Assembly (NCBI RefSeq): GCF_003049665.1
Contig: NZ_PYWM01000002.1
Span: 124,001 to 188,000 of the forward strand
Length of the DNA stretch: 64,000 nucleotides
Origin: Lysinibacillus mangiferihumi
Lineage (GTDB): Bacteria; Bacillota; Bacilli; Bacillales_A; Planococcaceae
Direction of reading: 5' to 3'
Of this stretch, positions 26,008 through 36,360 are shown piece by piece; within the stretch, counting starts at the first letter, position 1, and each line of letters starts with the position of its first letter. Position numbers and translations under genes: made by a program. The notes under the pieces were generated by a model, which was not told where the DNA came from, did not search any database, and was given only the letters and a program-made list of their open reading frames with translations.

Positions 26008-26054
26008 TGAAGATTGCTAGAGGAAGAAGAATAGTGTTTTAAAGGATGATGCAA

Positions 26055-26939
26055 GTGAAAATATTAGCCGCTGATATTGGTGGAACATCGATAAAAGTAG
26101 GTATCGCAGATTATAATGGGCGCTTAGAAGTATTTAAAGAATACGATACGGAAAGTAACAAGGGCGGAAAGTATTTAGTTGAAAAACTAATTAAGATAAT
26201 CCATGAGTTTCAAGGCTTTCAAGCAATAGGCATTAGTACGGCAGGTCAGGTTAATAGTGCAGATGGTTCTATTATTTATGCTAATGATAATATTCCAAAC
26301 TATACGGGAACTAAATTAAAGGAAATTCTCGAGAGGCATTTTAAAGTGCCTGTTAAAGTTGAAAATGATGTCAATGCAGCTGCCCTAGGGGAAAAGTATT
26401 TTGGCGCAGCACAGAACTATCATGATTTTATTTGTTTAACTTATGGTACAGGTATTGGTGGTGCCATTATCATAGATTCTAAAATTTATAAAGGGCATAA
26501 TGGCTTAGCAGCAGAATTTGGGCACGTGATTACGCATCCTTTCGGTAATAAGTGTAACTGTGGTAAGCAAGGATGTTATGAAACGTACGCTTCTACAACG
26601 GCTTTAATCAAAAAAGCACAGCAAATAAACGCTGACTTTATAAATGGTAGAGTCATTTTCGAAAGAATGCATCAGGGAGATAAAAGCTTAGAAAGGGTTT
26701 TTCAAGATTGGATAGTAGAAGTAGCATTAGGGTTAACTTCCTTCATTCACATTTTTAATCCTCAAGCGATTATAATAGGTGGTGGTGTTATGGAGCAAGA
26801 TAATCTTGTTGAGATCATAGCACATCAAGTGAAAGCGTTAACGATGGAGAGTTTCGCAGATGTTAAAATTATGAAAGCCTCACTTGGAAATAAAGCCGGC
26901 GTTTTAGGTGCTGTGTCACTTCATTTACGAGGCGATTAA
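26055..26939 (+). CDS. nanK: N-acetylmannosamine kinase (ROK family)
   Basis: GTG 26055 is preferred: AAAGGA lies eight bases upstream, and the product then begins [16 protein letters not shown] as ROK kinases do; ATGs at 26046 and 26049 overlap the site. The protein has the N-terminal phosphate-binding DIGGTS motif, the END(V)NAAALGE catalytic region, GTGIGGAI and the ROK zinc motif [10 protein letters not shown]. It phosphorylates ManNAc to ManNAc-6-P for NanE. ROK sugar specificity is taken from the operon. Confidence 0.9.
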   Translation: MKILAADIGGTSIKVGIADYNGRLEVFKEYDTESNKGGKYLVEKLIKIIHEFQGFQAIGISTAGQVNSADGSIIYANDNIPNYTGTKLKEILERHFKVPVKVENDVNAAALGEKYFGAAQNYHDFICLTYGTGIGGAIIIDSKIYKGHNGLAAEFGHVITHPFGNKCNCGKQGCYETYASTTALIKKAQQINADFINGRVIFERMHQGDKSLERVFQDWIVEVALGLTSFIHIFNPQAIIIGGGVMEQDNLVEIIAHQVKALTMESFADVKIMKASLGNKAGVLGAVSLHLRGD

Positions 26940-26955
26940 TAGAAGGAGTATTAAA

Positions 26956-27810
26956 ATGGCAAATCAAGATATATTTTCACTTATTCATTCGAGATACAAT
27001 TCTTTTACTAACACGGAAAAAAAGGTAGCTGATTATATTCTCGAAAATATTAAAGATGTTATTTACATGTCGATTACCGATTTGGCTGATGCGTGTAATG
27101 TAGGAGAATCAAGTGTATTTCGATTTTGTAAAACGATGGATTTAAAAGGCTATCAGGAGTTTAAAATTATGTTAGCTCATAGCATTTCTCTCGATAATGA
27201 AACCCCGCAACTTTCTAGTGCCATTACGATGCAAGATACGATTGCGGAACTATCGTCGAAGGTTTTATCTTCAAACGTTCAAGCGCTAACGGAAACCTTT
27301 AATTTACTATCGGAACAGGATATTGCACTAGCTGTTGAGTGCATGATTAATGCCCAAAGAATTCACTTCTTTGGCGTCGGCTCGTCTTTATTGACAGCAA
27401 TGGAGGCTAAAAACAAGTTTATGAGAATTACGAATAAAACCGAGTGCTCGCTCGATTCACATCTGCAAATTATGTCTGCTGCTTTAATGACAAAGCAAGA
27501 CGTAGCTGTGCTTATATCTTATTCGGGTTCAACGAAGGATACAATTGAAGTAGCAAAAGTAGCAAAAGAACGAGGGGCAAAAATTATTTCAATCACGAGA
27601 TTTGCGAAGTCTCCTTTAACAAGTTTCTCTGATATTACATTGCTTTGCGGTGCGAATGAAGGGCCACTTCAAGGGGGCAGTTTATCTGCAAAAATATCAC
27701 AGCTCTATCTTTTAGATTTACTCTATTTAGAATACTTTAAGCAAACAAATAAGGACTCCGTTCATAACAAAGAACTGACTGCACAAGCGGTTATTGAGAA
27801 GATGTTATAA
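26956..27810 (+). CDS. RpiR-family transcriptional regulator with SIS domain
   Basis: ATG 26956 follows AGAAGGAG. The 284-residue protein has the RpiR-type N-terminal helix-turn-helix (NTEKKVADYIL and VGESSVFRFCKTMDLKGYQEFK) and a C-terminal SIS sugar-phosphate-binding domain (HFFGVGSS, ISYSGSTKDTIEVAK). Within the nan operon, it is the likely NanR-like sensor of ManNAc-6-P or GlcNAc-6-P; the effector is inferred. Confidence 0.9.
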   Translation: MANQDIFSLIHSRYNSFTNTEKKVADYILENIKDVIYMSITDLADACNVGESSVFRFCKTMDLKGYQEFKIMLAHSISLDNETPQLSSAITMQDTIAELSSKVLSSNVQALTETFNLLSEQDIALAVECMINAQRIHFFGVGSSLLTAMEAKNKFMRITNKTECSLDSHLQIMSAALMTKQDVAVLISYSGSTKDTIEVAKVAKERGAKIISITRFAKSPLTSFSDITLLCGANEGPLQGGSLSAKISQLYLLDLLYLEYFKQTNKDSVHNKELTAQAVIEKML

Positions 27811-27863
27811 AGGCAGACAAAATATTAGGACAAGTAAATTGATTGGTGGGGAGAGTGAGGTTG

Positions 27864-29057
27864 ATGGAACAATCAATTGTTTTAACGAATGCCAAAATAT
27901 ATGCAGAAAATGGCATTATTGATGATGGATTTATAAAGATGACGGGTAAGAAAATTCAAGCTATAGGATGGATGCACAATTATAGAACGGATGAGCAAGC
28001 CGTTATCATTGATTTACAGGGACATATCGTAATACCTGGCCTCATTGATATTCATATTCACGGTACGTCTGGCGCTGATGTAATGGATGGAGAAATTGCA
28101 TCGCTGAAAACAATTGTCCAAGCATTGCCACAGGAAGGGACAACGAGTTTTTTAGCGACGACAATGACACAATCGGACGACCATATTTCACAGGCGTTAA
28201 AAAATGCAGCAAATTTTATAAAAAATCATCAACAACCAGGTCAGGCAGAGGTGCTAGGGGTTCATTTAGAAGGGCCATTTGTGAACCCTAGCATGGCAGG
28301 GGCTCAACCAGTGGATTTTATCGTGCTGCCAGAAATCTCGCTATTTGAAAAATGGCAAAAGCTAGCTGAAGGAACCATTAAACTGGTTACGTTGGCTCCT
28401 GAGCAAAAAGGGGGCTTGGAACTAATCCAGCATTTGAAACAACATGGTGTTGTCATCTCAATCGGCCATTCGAATGCGACATTTGCGCTAGTCCAAAAAG
28501 CGATGGCTGCGGGGGCTACGCAAGTAACGCATTTATTTAATCAAATGAAAGGATTGCATCACCGAGAGCCGGGCGTCGCGGGGGCTGCTTTGTTGCTGGA
28601 AGAATTATATGCTGAGTTAATCGTAGATGGCATTCATGTATGTCCTGAAATGATTCAGTTAGCATATCGAAGTAAAAAAAGCGAGAAGCTCATTTTAATA
28701 ACAGATTCCATGCGTGCAAAATGTTTAAAAAATGGCAATTATGATTTAGGCGGTCAGTTGGTCATCGTGAAAGATGGTACGGCTGAATTACAAAATGGCA
28801 CATTAGCGGGCAGTGTGTTAAAACTTGATGATGCAATGAAAAATATGCTGCATTACTGTGATGACTGTACACTGGAAGATGTTATTAACATGACGTCAAG
28901 GAATCCTGCAAAGCAGTTAAATATTAGTCATCGAAAAGGAAGTATTGCAGTAGGGAAGGATGCAGATGTAGTAGTTTTAGACGATCATTACGAGGTGCTA
29001 ATGACTTTTTGTAGAGGTGTCTTATCTTATCAAAAAGAACTATCAATGGATGACTAG
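27864..29057 (+). CDS. nagA: N-acetylglucosamine-6-phosphate deacetylase
   Basis: ATG 27864 gives the usual start MEQSIVLTNAKIY; GGGGAGAGTGAGG lies upstream. NagA removes acetate from GlcNAc-6-P, giving GlcN-6-P. The amidohydrolase metal and substrate residues are present: DIHIHG, Glu in HLEGPF, GHSNAT, THLFNQM and the catalytic Asp in ITDSM. The following enzyme, NagB, is not in the window and must be elsewhere. Confidence 0.93.
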   Translation: MEQSIVLTNAKIYAENGIIDDGFIKMTGKKIQAIGWMHNYRTDEQAVIIDLQGHIVIPGLIDIHIHGTSGADVMDGEIASLKTIVQALPQEGTTSFLATTMTQSDDHISQALKNAANFIKNHQQPGQAEVLGVHLEGPFVNPSMAGAQPVDFIVLPEISLFEKWQKLAEGTIKLVTLAPEQKGGLELIQHLKQHGVVISIGHSNATFALVQKAMAAGATQVTHLFNQMKGLHHREPGVAGAALLLEELYAELIVDGIHVCPEMIQLAYRSKKSEKLILITDSMRAKCLKNGNYDLGGQLVIVKDGTAELQNGTLAGSVLKLDDAMKNMLHYCDDCTLEDVINMTSRNPAKQLNISHRKGSIAVGKDADVVVLDDHYEVLMTFCRGVLSYQKELSMDD

Positions 29058-29353
29058 CATTGGTTTATCTATCTAAGGAGTTTTGTTGTCGAAGAAGCTG
29101 ATTGTTTTCTATCGTTTCAATATAGATTTTGTTACGATGTCCGTCGTTCAATATAAACGCCTATTTTCACCTCTTTTCTTATCGTTTTCCTTCAAAAGAG
29201 TAATCTTTTTTACACTTAAATATTCGGAATATTTAGAATTTTTATAAGGCTATTTAGAAATAAAAGCAATCCCCCAAAGGAGGTGATTTGCGCACTATTT
29301 TTTATATCCATAATAAGAAATTTATGATTTCCAAATGAAGAGGAGGCGAACGT
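29058..29353. other. Leader region of nanM
   Basis: Contains a perfect Shine-Dalgarno AAAGGAGGTGAT (29276-29287) followed directly by TTG 29288 and a 16-codon frame ending at a TGA near 29336, just before the nanM ribosome binding site. No terminator recognised after nagA. Confidence 0.35.
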
Positions 29354-30502
29354 ATGAAAAAATTTTTGGTAGTAGCTATGGTGTCGATGTTGGTTTTAGG
29401 TGTTGGTATGGCAAATAAAAAAGTAGAAGCTTCTAAGGGCGGAGAATCATTGGAAAGAATAACATGGGAATTTGCAGGAGAACTTGAGGCACAAAAAGGA
29501 TTTGACAAGAATATTGGGACAGCTGGCGTCTTAGCTGGCTCTTATAAAGATTATTTAATCGTAGGAGGAGGTGCTAATTTCCCTTATGATACAGTTTTAA
29601 ATGGAGGGGCAAAGAAACATTACTCCGATGTCTATGTCTATAAAAAAGATAAAAACAAGTTAACGCTTGTAGAACATACGAATCTTAATCATGAGATTGG
29701 TTATGGAGCGTCTATCACGACAGAAAAGGGAATCTATTATATTGGTGGCAGTCCTGACAAAGAATATGCAGATGATATCACATTATTTACGGTTGACAAA
29801 AATCAAAAATTGAAAGTAGAGAAAATAGGGGATTTGCCATTTACATTTAGTGATGGGATAGCGGCTGAAAAGAATGGTAAATTGTATATTGGTCTTGGTA
29901 AGCAAAATGCAAAAGAAAGCAATAAATTATATGAATATGATTTAAAAACATTGAAAATAAAAGAGCTCGCTTCGATACCAGGGGAAAGTGTTCGAAACCA
30001 AAGTGTGGCCCAAATATTAAATGGAAACCTTTATGTATTTAGTGGTGGCGGATCTGTTGCCTATACAGATGGCTACCAATATAATATTGAAAAAAACCAA
30101 TGGTCCAAAGTCTCCTCTGTAAAAGTGGATGATAAAGAGCTATCTTTACTTGGCGCTAATTCAGTCAAATTAAATAACAATGAAATGATGGTCATTGGCG
30201 GTTTCAATAAAGAAGTTTATGATGATGCAGTAAAAAATTTAGGGACATTAAAAGATGATGAACTTTTGGCATTTAGAACAAAATACTTTACTGCAGATCC
30301 TTATGAATTTAAGTGGAATAAAGATGTACTCATCTATAATGCGCAAGAAGATACTTGGCGTTCTGTAGGAAAAGTCCCATTTGATGCACCTTGTGGTGAG
30401 GGCTTAGTGTTAATGGATAGCAACATTTATTCTATAAATGGAGAAATAAAACCAGGGGTAAGAACAAACGCAATTTATGCGGGCACACTATTGTTCGACT
30501 AA
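29354..30502 (+). CDS. nanM: N-acetylneuraminate epimerase (kelch-type mutarotase)
   Basis: The ATG follows AAGAGGAGGCG. A signal peptide (about 1-26, AxA-like VEASKG) precedes a kelch-repeat beta-propeller with repeated IYYIGG, LYVFSGGG and MMVIGGF strands. NanM converts alpha- to beta-Neu5Ac outside the cytoplasmic membrane so that free sialic acid can be taken up quickly. Its place at the end of the nan operon supports this. No lipobox is seen, so the enzyme is presumably secreted. Confidence 0.88.
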   Translation: MKKFLVVAMVSMLVLGVGMANKKVEASKGGESLERITWEFAGELEAQKGFDKNIGTAGVLAGSYKDYLIVGGGANFPYDTVLNGGAKKHYSDVYVYKKDKNKLTLVEHTNLNHEIGYGASITTEKGIYYIGGSPDKEYADDITLFTVDKNQKLKVEKIGDLPFTFSDGIAAEKNGKLYIGLGKQNAKESNKLYEYDLKTLKIKELASIPGESVRNQSVAQILNGNLYVFSGGGSVAYTDGYQYNIEKNQWSKVSSVKVDDKELSLLGANSVKLNNNEMMVIGGFNKEVYDDAVKNLGTLKDDELLAFRTKYFTADPYEFKWNKDVLIYNAQEDTWRSVGKVPFDAPCGEGLVLMDSNIYSINGEIKPGVRTNAIYAGTLLFD

Positions 30503-30572
30503 GAACAAACGGCTGGGTTGTCTCGTATTTCAAACGTTTGTCTTAATAGAATGTCCAATGTCGATAAACAAG

Positions 30573-30611
30573 AAAAAGGAGGTGCAAGCATGAATCTTGC
30601 ACCTCCTTTTT
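30573..30611. terminator. Strong bidirectional terminator after nanM
   Basis: AAAAAGGAGGTGCAAG (30573-30588) is perfectly complementary to 30596-30611 with a 7-base loop, ending in TTTTT on the plus strand and also on the minus strand. Lies between convergent genes. Confidence 0.9.
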
Positions 30612-30612
30612 C

Positions 30613-32079
30613 CTACTTTCTAGCAATTTCTGCAACTTCAGTACCTACATGTACGGGTGGAAGACGGTCTTTCCATGGAGCCGCTTCCTCTAATTGTTTC
30701 CCAAGCTGAAGCAGTGTTAGCTCATCAGCGAAGCGCCCTGTAAATTGGAGTCCGATTGGTAAGCCTGACGCACTCATCGCAAGTGGCAACGATAACGATG
30801 GTTGACCTGTTGCATTAAACAAGTTTGTGAACGGTGCGTATGTGAAAATTTGTTCTGTCCATTCTATTGCTGAAATAGTTGGATTATTGGCATTTAGCTC
30901 ACCGATTTTGGCTGGTAATGTGGCGATTGTTGGACTTAATAGCACATCATAATCCGCAAAGAATGTTCCAACTTGGCGTGACACAAGTGCATTGGTATGG
31001 ATGGCTTCTAATAGTGCACTAGCTTTTAACTCTTTGCCATATTCATAACACTGCCAAATGGCCGCTTCAATATGATCGCGTGAAGGTGTTTTCCCAGTTA
31101 ATGCGGCAGCACCTTCAATCATTTTATAAATATTCGCTGCCCAAATATTGACCGTTGCACTTGAAAAGGTTGCTTGGTCATAAACTGGTCGTGCTTCAAC
31201 TACTTCATGCCCTAACTGTTCTAATAATTTAACCGTCTTATGAACGGCCTCAATACATTCCATATCGACAGATACACCAGAATTAGTTGCTGTAGTCCAG
31301 GCGATTTTTAGTGCTCTTCCCTTTTGTAGAATCGCTTTACTATAGGGCATTTCTGGGCTTTGTATAACCGAGTAGCATCCTAAGTCTGGCCCAGCTACTT
31401 GATCCAGTAAAGCAGCGGTATCACGAATCGTTTTAGTAAGGGCAAATTCAATAGCTAGTCCATTTAATGCTTCGCTATTGTAAGGGCCCATCGGTACGCG
31501 GCCACGTGAAGGCTTTAAACCGATGACACCACTGCATGATGCGGGAATACGAAGGGATCCGCCACCATCATTCCCATGTGCGATAGGGACGATGCCGCTA
31601 GCAACAGCAGCAGATGCTCCACCACTTGAACCTCCTGGGCTATGGTCTAGATTCCATGGGTTACGAGTAGGGCCGTAAACGACAGCTTCCGTTGCAGCAT
31701 TATAACCGAATTCGGGTGTTGTCGTTGTACCACTTAATACAAAACCTGCGTTTTTAAAACGTTTCATTAATTCACTGTCAACGGACATCACCGCCTTTTC
31801 TGCCACACGACTGCCCATACTATGTGGCACATCTTCCGCATGAATGACAAGTTCTTTAATTAAAAAGGGGACACCTGCAAATGGTTGTTGTTCATGTAAA
31901 GTTGACATTGCTTTTTCAGCCTGTTCCTCTAATACGCTAACAACGGCATTAATCGAAGCGTTCACTTTGTCAATTCCTTGTAGCGCTAATTTTGTAAGTT
32001 CTTGCGGTGTCACCTGCTTTGTTTTTACTAACTCTGCTAATCCAAGCCCATCGTAGGAAGCATATTCTTGTAAATTCAT
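30613..32079 (-). CDS. Amidase signature family hydrolase (NylA-like)
   Basis: The 488-residue protein carries the amidase signature: catalytic Lys in FLIKEL, the Gly/Ser-rich [17 protein letters not shown] with cis-Ser and nucleophile Ser in [10 protein letters not shown]. Order and C-terminal FTPFTN-like region ([19 protein letters not shown]) resemble 6-aminohexanoate cyclic dimer hydrolase and related amidases. GatA is less likely because no gatC/gatB is adjacent. The substrate is unknown. Divergent from a LuxR regulator. Confidence 0.88.
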   Translation of the reverse strand: MNLQEYASYDGLGLAELVKTKQVTPQELTKLALQGIDKVNASINAVVSVLEEQAEKAMSTLHEQQPFAGVPFLIKELVIHAEDVPHSMGSRVAEKAVMSVDSELMKRFKNAGFVLSGTTTTPEFGYNAATEAVVYGPTRNPWNLDHSPGGSSGGASAAVASGIVPIAHGNDGGGSLRIPASCSGVIGLKPSRGRVPMGPYNSEALNGLAIEFALTKTIRDTAALLDQVAGPDLGCYSVIQSPEMPYSKAILQKGRALKIAWTTATNSGVSVDMECIEAVHKTVKLLEQLGHEVVEARPVYDQATFSSATVNIWAANIYKMIEGAAALTGKTPSRDHIEAAIWQCYEYGKELKASALLEAIHTNALVSRQVGTFFADYDVLLSPTIATLPAKIGELNANNPTISAIEWTEQIFTYAPFTNLFNATGQPSLSLPLAMSASGLPIGLQFTGRFADELTLLQLGKQLEEAAPWKDRLPPVHVGTEVAEIARK

Positions 32080-32179
32080 CTGATCACCTCAATATTAGTG
32101 TGACTTACAAGTTTATTTTAAAATGATAAATAAAAAATTAATATTACCCAAAAGGATAAAATTGCTTTAAAGAGAATAT

Positions 32180-32947
32180 ATGAGTTTAAAAGAGAAAATG
32201 GGGGTGTTTATAATAAGTTGTGAAATAAAAGAGGTGAACTATTTACTAGAAGCAATGTTTAGAATTTCAAATATTAATTTGCAACAAACAAGTGAAGATT
32301 TTAAATTGAATGTTTTGCAAGTATTAGGTGAATGTTTTCACTACGAGCATGCTATATTCTGGGAAGTGATAGATGACGAGTTAACTAATCAACCAGTGTG
32401 TTTTAATGTAGAAGCGTATACAGTTGAAAGTTATTTAAATACATTTAAATTTTATGATCCTTTACATCCGATGAATATGCAAAACCAGCCTGATATTCAA
32501 TTAATGCAACAAAACGAAGTGATATCAAGAAAGAATAAGCGTTATTATATAGAACGCTTTTTACAATACCATGATTTTATAGATGAAATGGTGATGTATT
32601 TGTCTATACAACATAAGCCATCAGCAGCAATTGGCTTTTTGCGCAAAAAGGGGGAGAAGCCCTTTACCGAGCAGGATCGGCAAAAGCTATTAGTTATGAA
32701 GCGCTTGATTGAAAATAGTTATTTATTACATCAATACGTTCAGCCAACAAAATCATTGCAAATTACCCAACGTGAAAAGGAACTGTTACGCTATTTATGT
32801 AAAGGGTTTAAAAATGCAGAAATTGCTAGTATTTTATATGTCAGTGAAAATACGGTGAAGAAGCATCTGCAAAATTTATATCGGAAATTTCAAGTCACTT
32901 CCCGAACGCAGCTCGTGTTAAAATATGCTGCAAACTTTCGTATATAA
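32180..32947 (+). CDS. LuxR-family transcriptional regulator
   Basis: The C-terminal ~60 residues form a LuxR/GerE helix-turn-helix (LQITQREKELLRYLCKGFKN, then AEIASILYVSENTVKKHLQNLY). The N-terminal ~190 residues are an aromatic-rich sensor-like domain without a recognised name. ATG 32180 has no clear ribosome binding site; ATG 32198 is possible. Divergent from the amidase gene, which it may control. Confidence 0.85.
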   Translation: MSLKEKMGVFIISCEIKEVNYLLEAMFRISNINLQQTSEDFKLNVLQVLGECFHYEHAIFWEVIDDELTNQPVCFNVEAYTVESYLNTFKFYDPLHPMNMQNQPDIQLMQQNEVISRKNKRYYIERFLQYHDFIDEMVMYLSIQHKPSAAIGFLRKKGEKPFTEQDRQKLLVMKRLIENSYLLHQYVQPTKSLQITQREKELLRYLCKGFKNAEIASILYVSENTVKKHLQNLYRKFQVTSRTQLVLKYAANFRI

Positions 32948-32994
32948 AATGATGTACAAAACGTAATCCTTACGTTAAACAAATTACATCCCAT

Positions 32995-33054
32995 AAAAAA
33001 TGACCAATAGCAGTGTTGTATGTTAAGAAAGAACACTGGCATTGGTCATTTTTT
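32995..33054 (+). terminator. Rho-independent terminator
   Basis: AAAAAATGACCAAT and GCAGTGTT pair with AACACTG and ATTGGTCATTTTTT around a ~14-base loop. Confidence 0.8.
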
Positions 33055-33267
33055 ATATTGTCTGATTGCCATACCAATCCTCTTAAGCAGCTACAAACTT
33101 CGCAAAATCTTAAAACAAAATCCATTGTAGGCCTTGAATGACATCATTTAAAATAGTTTCATAGTATAGAGAAAGTACTATAACTATTTAAATATTTTTA
33201 ATTTTAATTTAAACCAACAAAACTAACTGGTAAAGTATATAATGAAAGGACAAAAGGAGGTAGAAGT

Positions 33268-34053
33268 ATGACTTTGTATTTTGATCATTTAGTTCATCAA
33301 GTTCAGTCACCAGAAAATATGAAAGTCTTTTTAAATAAACGTCATATCCATACCGTGAATGGTGGGCAACACACAATGTGGGGGACATATAATACGTTAA
33401 GCTATTTTGGATTAAGCTATATTGAACAAATAGCAGTATACGATCATGCACTATTTGAGGAAGCGGCTAAATTACCGTATTCTCTGCATTATACGTTCAA
33501 ACAGAACAATGAGCGCTATGGTTTTTCAAGAATTGCTTTACGTACAACAAATATAGAGCAAGAGGCACAACGATTAAGTGCTCTTGGTTTCGATGTTTAT
33601 GGACCAGATGCTTGTAGTCGAACGAGACCAGATGGATCAGTTGTGCATTGGAAACTATTGCATTTTGGGAAAGTAGGGCAAGCAATTGATTTTCCATTTT
33701 TTATTGAGTGGGCTGATGGAGATGAGGAGCGCTATGCGCAGTTAATAGCCAGTGGGGCGGTAACAACATCACAAACGATTTCAATGGAATCTGTGCAATT
33801 TTATGTGCAAGATGCACAGGCAACAGCAAAGTTATGGCATGAAGTATTACAATTACCGGAGCCAGTTGTACATTCCGAGTTTATTGCCCTACATTTGCCA
33901 AATATTCGTTTAGATTTCTATGAAGAAGCTGCTGCTACAAAAATGATGCTTGGACATAAAAGTGAAGGGCCTTTCGGAGTGACATTGAAGGATACTGATC
34001 GAACAAAGGAAACATTAATGTTTCCTTCGGCATTTTATTGGCTTAACCCGTAG
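33268..34053 (+). CDS. VOC-family (glyoxalase-like) protein
   Basis: The ATG follows AAAGGAGGTAG. The 261-residue protein matches the Glyoxalase_3-type VOC fold: FDHLVHQVQSPE with the first metal-ligand-like His, then the VNGGQHTMWGTYNTLSYFG segment and a second VOC-like half (MESVQFYVQDAQATAKLWHEV). Reaction unknown. A perfect hairpin terminator follows. Confidence 0.8.
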   Translation: MTLYFDHLVHQVQSPENMKVFLNKRHIHTVNGGQHTMWGTYNTLSYFGLSYIEQIAVYDHALFEEAAKLPYSLHYTFKQNNERYGFSRIALRTTNIEQEAQRLSALGFDVYGPDACSRTRPDGSVVHWKLLHFGKVGQAIDFPFFIEWADGDEERYAQLIASGAVTTSQTISMESVQFYVQDAQATAKLWHEVLQLPEPVVHSEFIALHLPNIRLDFYEEAAATKMMLGHKSEGPFGVTLKDTDRTKETLMFPSAFYWLNP

Positions 34054-34073
34054 ATATGTTTAGTTTAATAAAT

Positions 34074-34104
34074 AAGGAGCTGTTCAGTTGTTGAACAGCT
34101 CCTT
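34074..34104. terminator. Bidirectional terminator
   Basis: AAGGAGCTGTTCA (34074-34086) pairs perfectly with TGAACAGCTCCTT (34092-34104) between convergent genes. Confidence 0.85.
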
Positions 34105-34109
34105 GTACC

Positions 34110-34310
34110 TTATAATTTCACAACATTTGATGCTTGCGGGCCGCGATTGCCTTCCACTACATCAAATGAAACCTTTTGTCCTTCTTCAAGTGTACGGAAG
34201 CCTTCCTCTTGTATGCCCGTAAAATGTACAAATACATCTTCTCCATCATCACATTCAATAAAGCCATAACCTTTTTCGTTATTGAACCACTTTACGATTC
34301 CTTGTTGCAT
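34110..34310 (-). CDS. Cold shock protein (CspA/CspB family)
   Basis: Start at the ATG 34310, nine bases after GGAGG, giving the usual [19 protein letters not shown]. The 66-residue OB-fold has RNP1 KGYGFIE and RNP2 VFVHF. Binds single-stranded nucleic acid and acts as an RNA chaperone. The ORF can be read further upstream but without a better start. Confidence 0.95.
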   Translation of the reverse strand: MQQGIVKWFNNEKGYGFIECDDGEDVFVHFTGIQEEGFRTLEEGQKVSFDVVEGNRGPQASNVVKL

Positions 34311-34525
34311 AAGCATTCGCCTCCAATGCGCTTGAATGTAAAATACTATCAATTAAATCGTGACATAATTGATAAAATATGAAAAATTGCATTTTCTCTT
34401 AGAACATACATGAATTCATTAGAGATGTCAATTGATTGTCGAAATATTGCATAACTAACTGTGTATTCTTTCACAATAAAGTCTATAATGGAGTTGAATC
34501 ATATATAGAGAAAGTAGGGTTCCAT

Positions 34526-36205
34526 ATGACAACGAAAAATCAACCTTTATCAGATTTAGAAATTGCTAGCCAAGCGGTAATGAAGCCAATTATAGACATC
34601 GCCAAAGCGGCCGGCATTCCAGAGGATGCATTAGAACAATACGGTCGCTACAAAGCTAAAATCGATCCTTTAAAAATAACAGCTCATGGTGAGGATGCAA
34701 AGGTGGTATTAGTGACCGCCATTAGTCCAACGCCAGCTGGTGAAGGAAAATCAACAGTTACGGTTGGGTTAGCAGATGCCCTTCATCAATTAAAGAAAAA
34801 TGTTGTTGTTGCATTGCGTGAGCCTTCCCTAGGCCCAGTAATGGGTGTCAAAGGGGGCGCAACGGGTGGTGGCTATGCACAAGTTGTACCAATGGAGGAT
34901 ATTAACCTACATTTTACTGGTGACTTACACGCCATCACAACAGCGAACAATGCGCTGTCAGCCTTTATTGATAATCATATCCATCAAGGTAATGCCTTAA
35001 ACATTGATCCTCGTCGTATCATTTGGAAACGTGTGATGGACATGAATGACCGTGCGCTTCGAAAAGTGGTGATCGGTCTTGGTGGCCCAGTACAAGGGAT
35101 GCCACGTGAGGACGGCTTTGATATTACAGTTGCCTCTGAAATTATGGCGGTATTTTGTTTGGCAACTAGCATAGATGATTTGCGTGAGCGTTTAGCAAGC
35201 ATCGTGATTGGTTATACATTTGATCGTGAGCCAGTATTTGTGCGCGATTTACAAGTACAAGGTGCACTAACGCTGCTATTAAAAGATGCCTTCAAACCAA
35301 ACTTAGTACAAACACTTGAAGGGACACCTGCTATTATTCATGGCGGTCCTTTTGCTAATATCGCACATGGCTGTAACTCCATTATGGCAACACAAACAGC
35401 ACGTAAGTTGGCTGATATCGTTGTAACAGAAGCGGGCTTCGGTTCCGATTTAGGTGCCGAGAAGTTTATGAACATTAAAGCACGTAAAGCAGGTTTTAAA
35501 CCAAGTGCGGTAGTAATTGTAGCAACAATTCGTGCATTGAAAATGCATGGCGGAGTAGCGAAAACAGCACTTGTTGGAGAAAACGTGCCCGCCCTGTTAC
35601 AAGGCATCGAAAATTTAGCGAAACATGTAGAGACGATCCGTACATTTGGTGTTGAACCAATTATCGCGTTAAACCGTTTTATTACAGACACAGAAGCAGA
35701 ACTAGAAGCAGTGCTAAACTGGTGTCAAGAAAATCATGTGCGCATTGCCCGTACAAATGTCTGGGAAGAGGGCGGCAAAGGTGGATTAGCCTTAGCAGAG
35801 CAAGTATTATCTGTGTTAGATGAAGAAAATAATTTCTCTCCTTTATATGATGTAACGGAATCAATTGAAGAAAAAGTACGTACTATTGTGCAAAAAGTTT
35901 ACGGCGGGAAAGATGTCCAATTTACAGACCAAGCGAAAAAACAAATGGCACAAATCGAAAAATTTGGTTGGGATACGTTGCCGATATGTATGGCAAAAAC
36001 ACAATATTCGTTATCTGACCAACCAAGTTTACTAGGACGTCCTGAAGGCTTTACAGTAACGATTCGTGAAGTCATTCCAAAGCTTGGTGCAGGATTTTTA
36101 GTGTGTCTAACAGGTGATATTATGACAATGCCTGGTTTACCAAAACAGCCAGCTGCATTGCGTATGGATGTCGATAGTGAGGGACATGCTGTAGGATTGT
36201 TTTAA
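34526..36205 (+). CDS. fhs: Formate-tetrahydrofolate ligase
   Basis: ATG 34526 gives the family's standard N-terminus; the ribosome binding site (AAAGTAGGG) is weak. The 559-residue enzyme makes 10-formyl-THF from formate, THF and ATP. Seen are the P-loop-like [42 protein letters not shown] and [11 protein letters not shown]. Full length for the family. Followed by the 21-bp array and a terminator. Confidence 0.96.
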   Translation: MTTKNQPLSDLEIASQAVMKPIIDIAKAAGIPEDALEQYGRYKAKIDPLKITAHGEDAKVVLVTAISPTPAGEGKSTVTVGLADALHQLKKNVVVALREPSLGPVMGVKGGATGGGYAQVVPMEDINLHFTGDLHAITTANNALSAFIDNHIHQGNALNIDPRRIIWKRVMDMNDRALRKVVIGLGGPVQGMPREDGFDITVASEIMAVFCLATSIDDLRERLASIVIGYTFDREPVFVRDLQVQGALTLLLKDAFKPNLVQTLEGTPAIIHGGPFANIAHGCNSIMATQTARKLADIVVTEAGFGSDLGAEKFMNIKARKAGFKPSAVVIVATIRALKMHGGVAKTALVGENVPALLQGIENLAKHVETIRTFGVEPIIALNRFITDTEAELEAVLNWCQENHVRIARTNVWEEGGKGGLALAEQVLSVLDEENNFSPLYDVTESIEEKVRTIVQKVYGGKDVQFTDQAKKQMAQIEKFGWDTLPICMAKTQYSLSDQPSLLGRPEGFTVTIREVIPKLGAGFLVCLTGDIMTMPGLPKQPAALRMDVDSEGHAVGLF

Positions 36206-36210
36206 TTAAA

Positions 36211-36312
36211 AACCGCGGATAAAGTATAGAATATCGCGGGTAAAAGTAGTTGTTTCGCGGGTAAAGTTCAAAAAAACGCGGATAAAATACCTCAAATCGC
36301 GGGTAAAAGCAT
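36211..36312 (+). repeat. 21-bp-period array A (CGCGGRTAAA cores)
   Basis: Five cores CGCGG(G/A)TAAA begin at 36214, 36235, 36256, 36277 and 36298, spaced by exactly 21 bases. The ~11 bases between cores vary. Lies between the fhs stop and its terminator, so it is in the fhs 3' UTR. Confidence 0.85.
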
Positions 36313-36320
36313 TAACATAT

Positions 36321-36360
36321 AAAAGCTGCCAACATCTCAACAAGATGGGCAGCTTTTATT
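36321..36360 (+). terminator. Terminator after fhs and array A
   Basis: AAAAGCTGCC with CATCT pairs with AGATG and GGCAGCTTTT, ending in TTATT. Confidence 0.8.

Noticed and set aside
30613..32079. GatA subunit of the glutamyl-tRNA amidotransferase
   Set aside because: No gatC or gatB adjacent and better resemblance to NylA-type amidases.
34338..34525. Riboswitch upstream of fhs
   Set aside because: No recognisable folate, purine or SAM riboswitch core in the leader.
36211..36312. CRISPR-like array
   Set aside because: The period is only 21 bp with ~10-base cores, too short for CRISPR repeats and spacers; no cas genes nearby.
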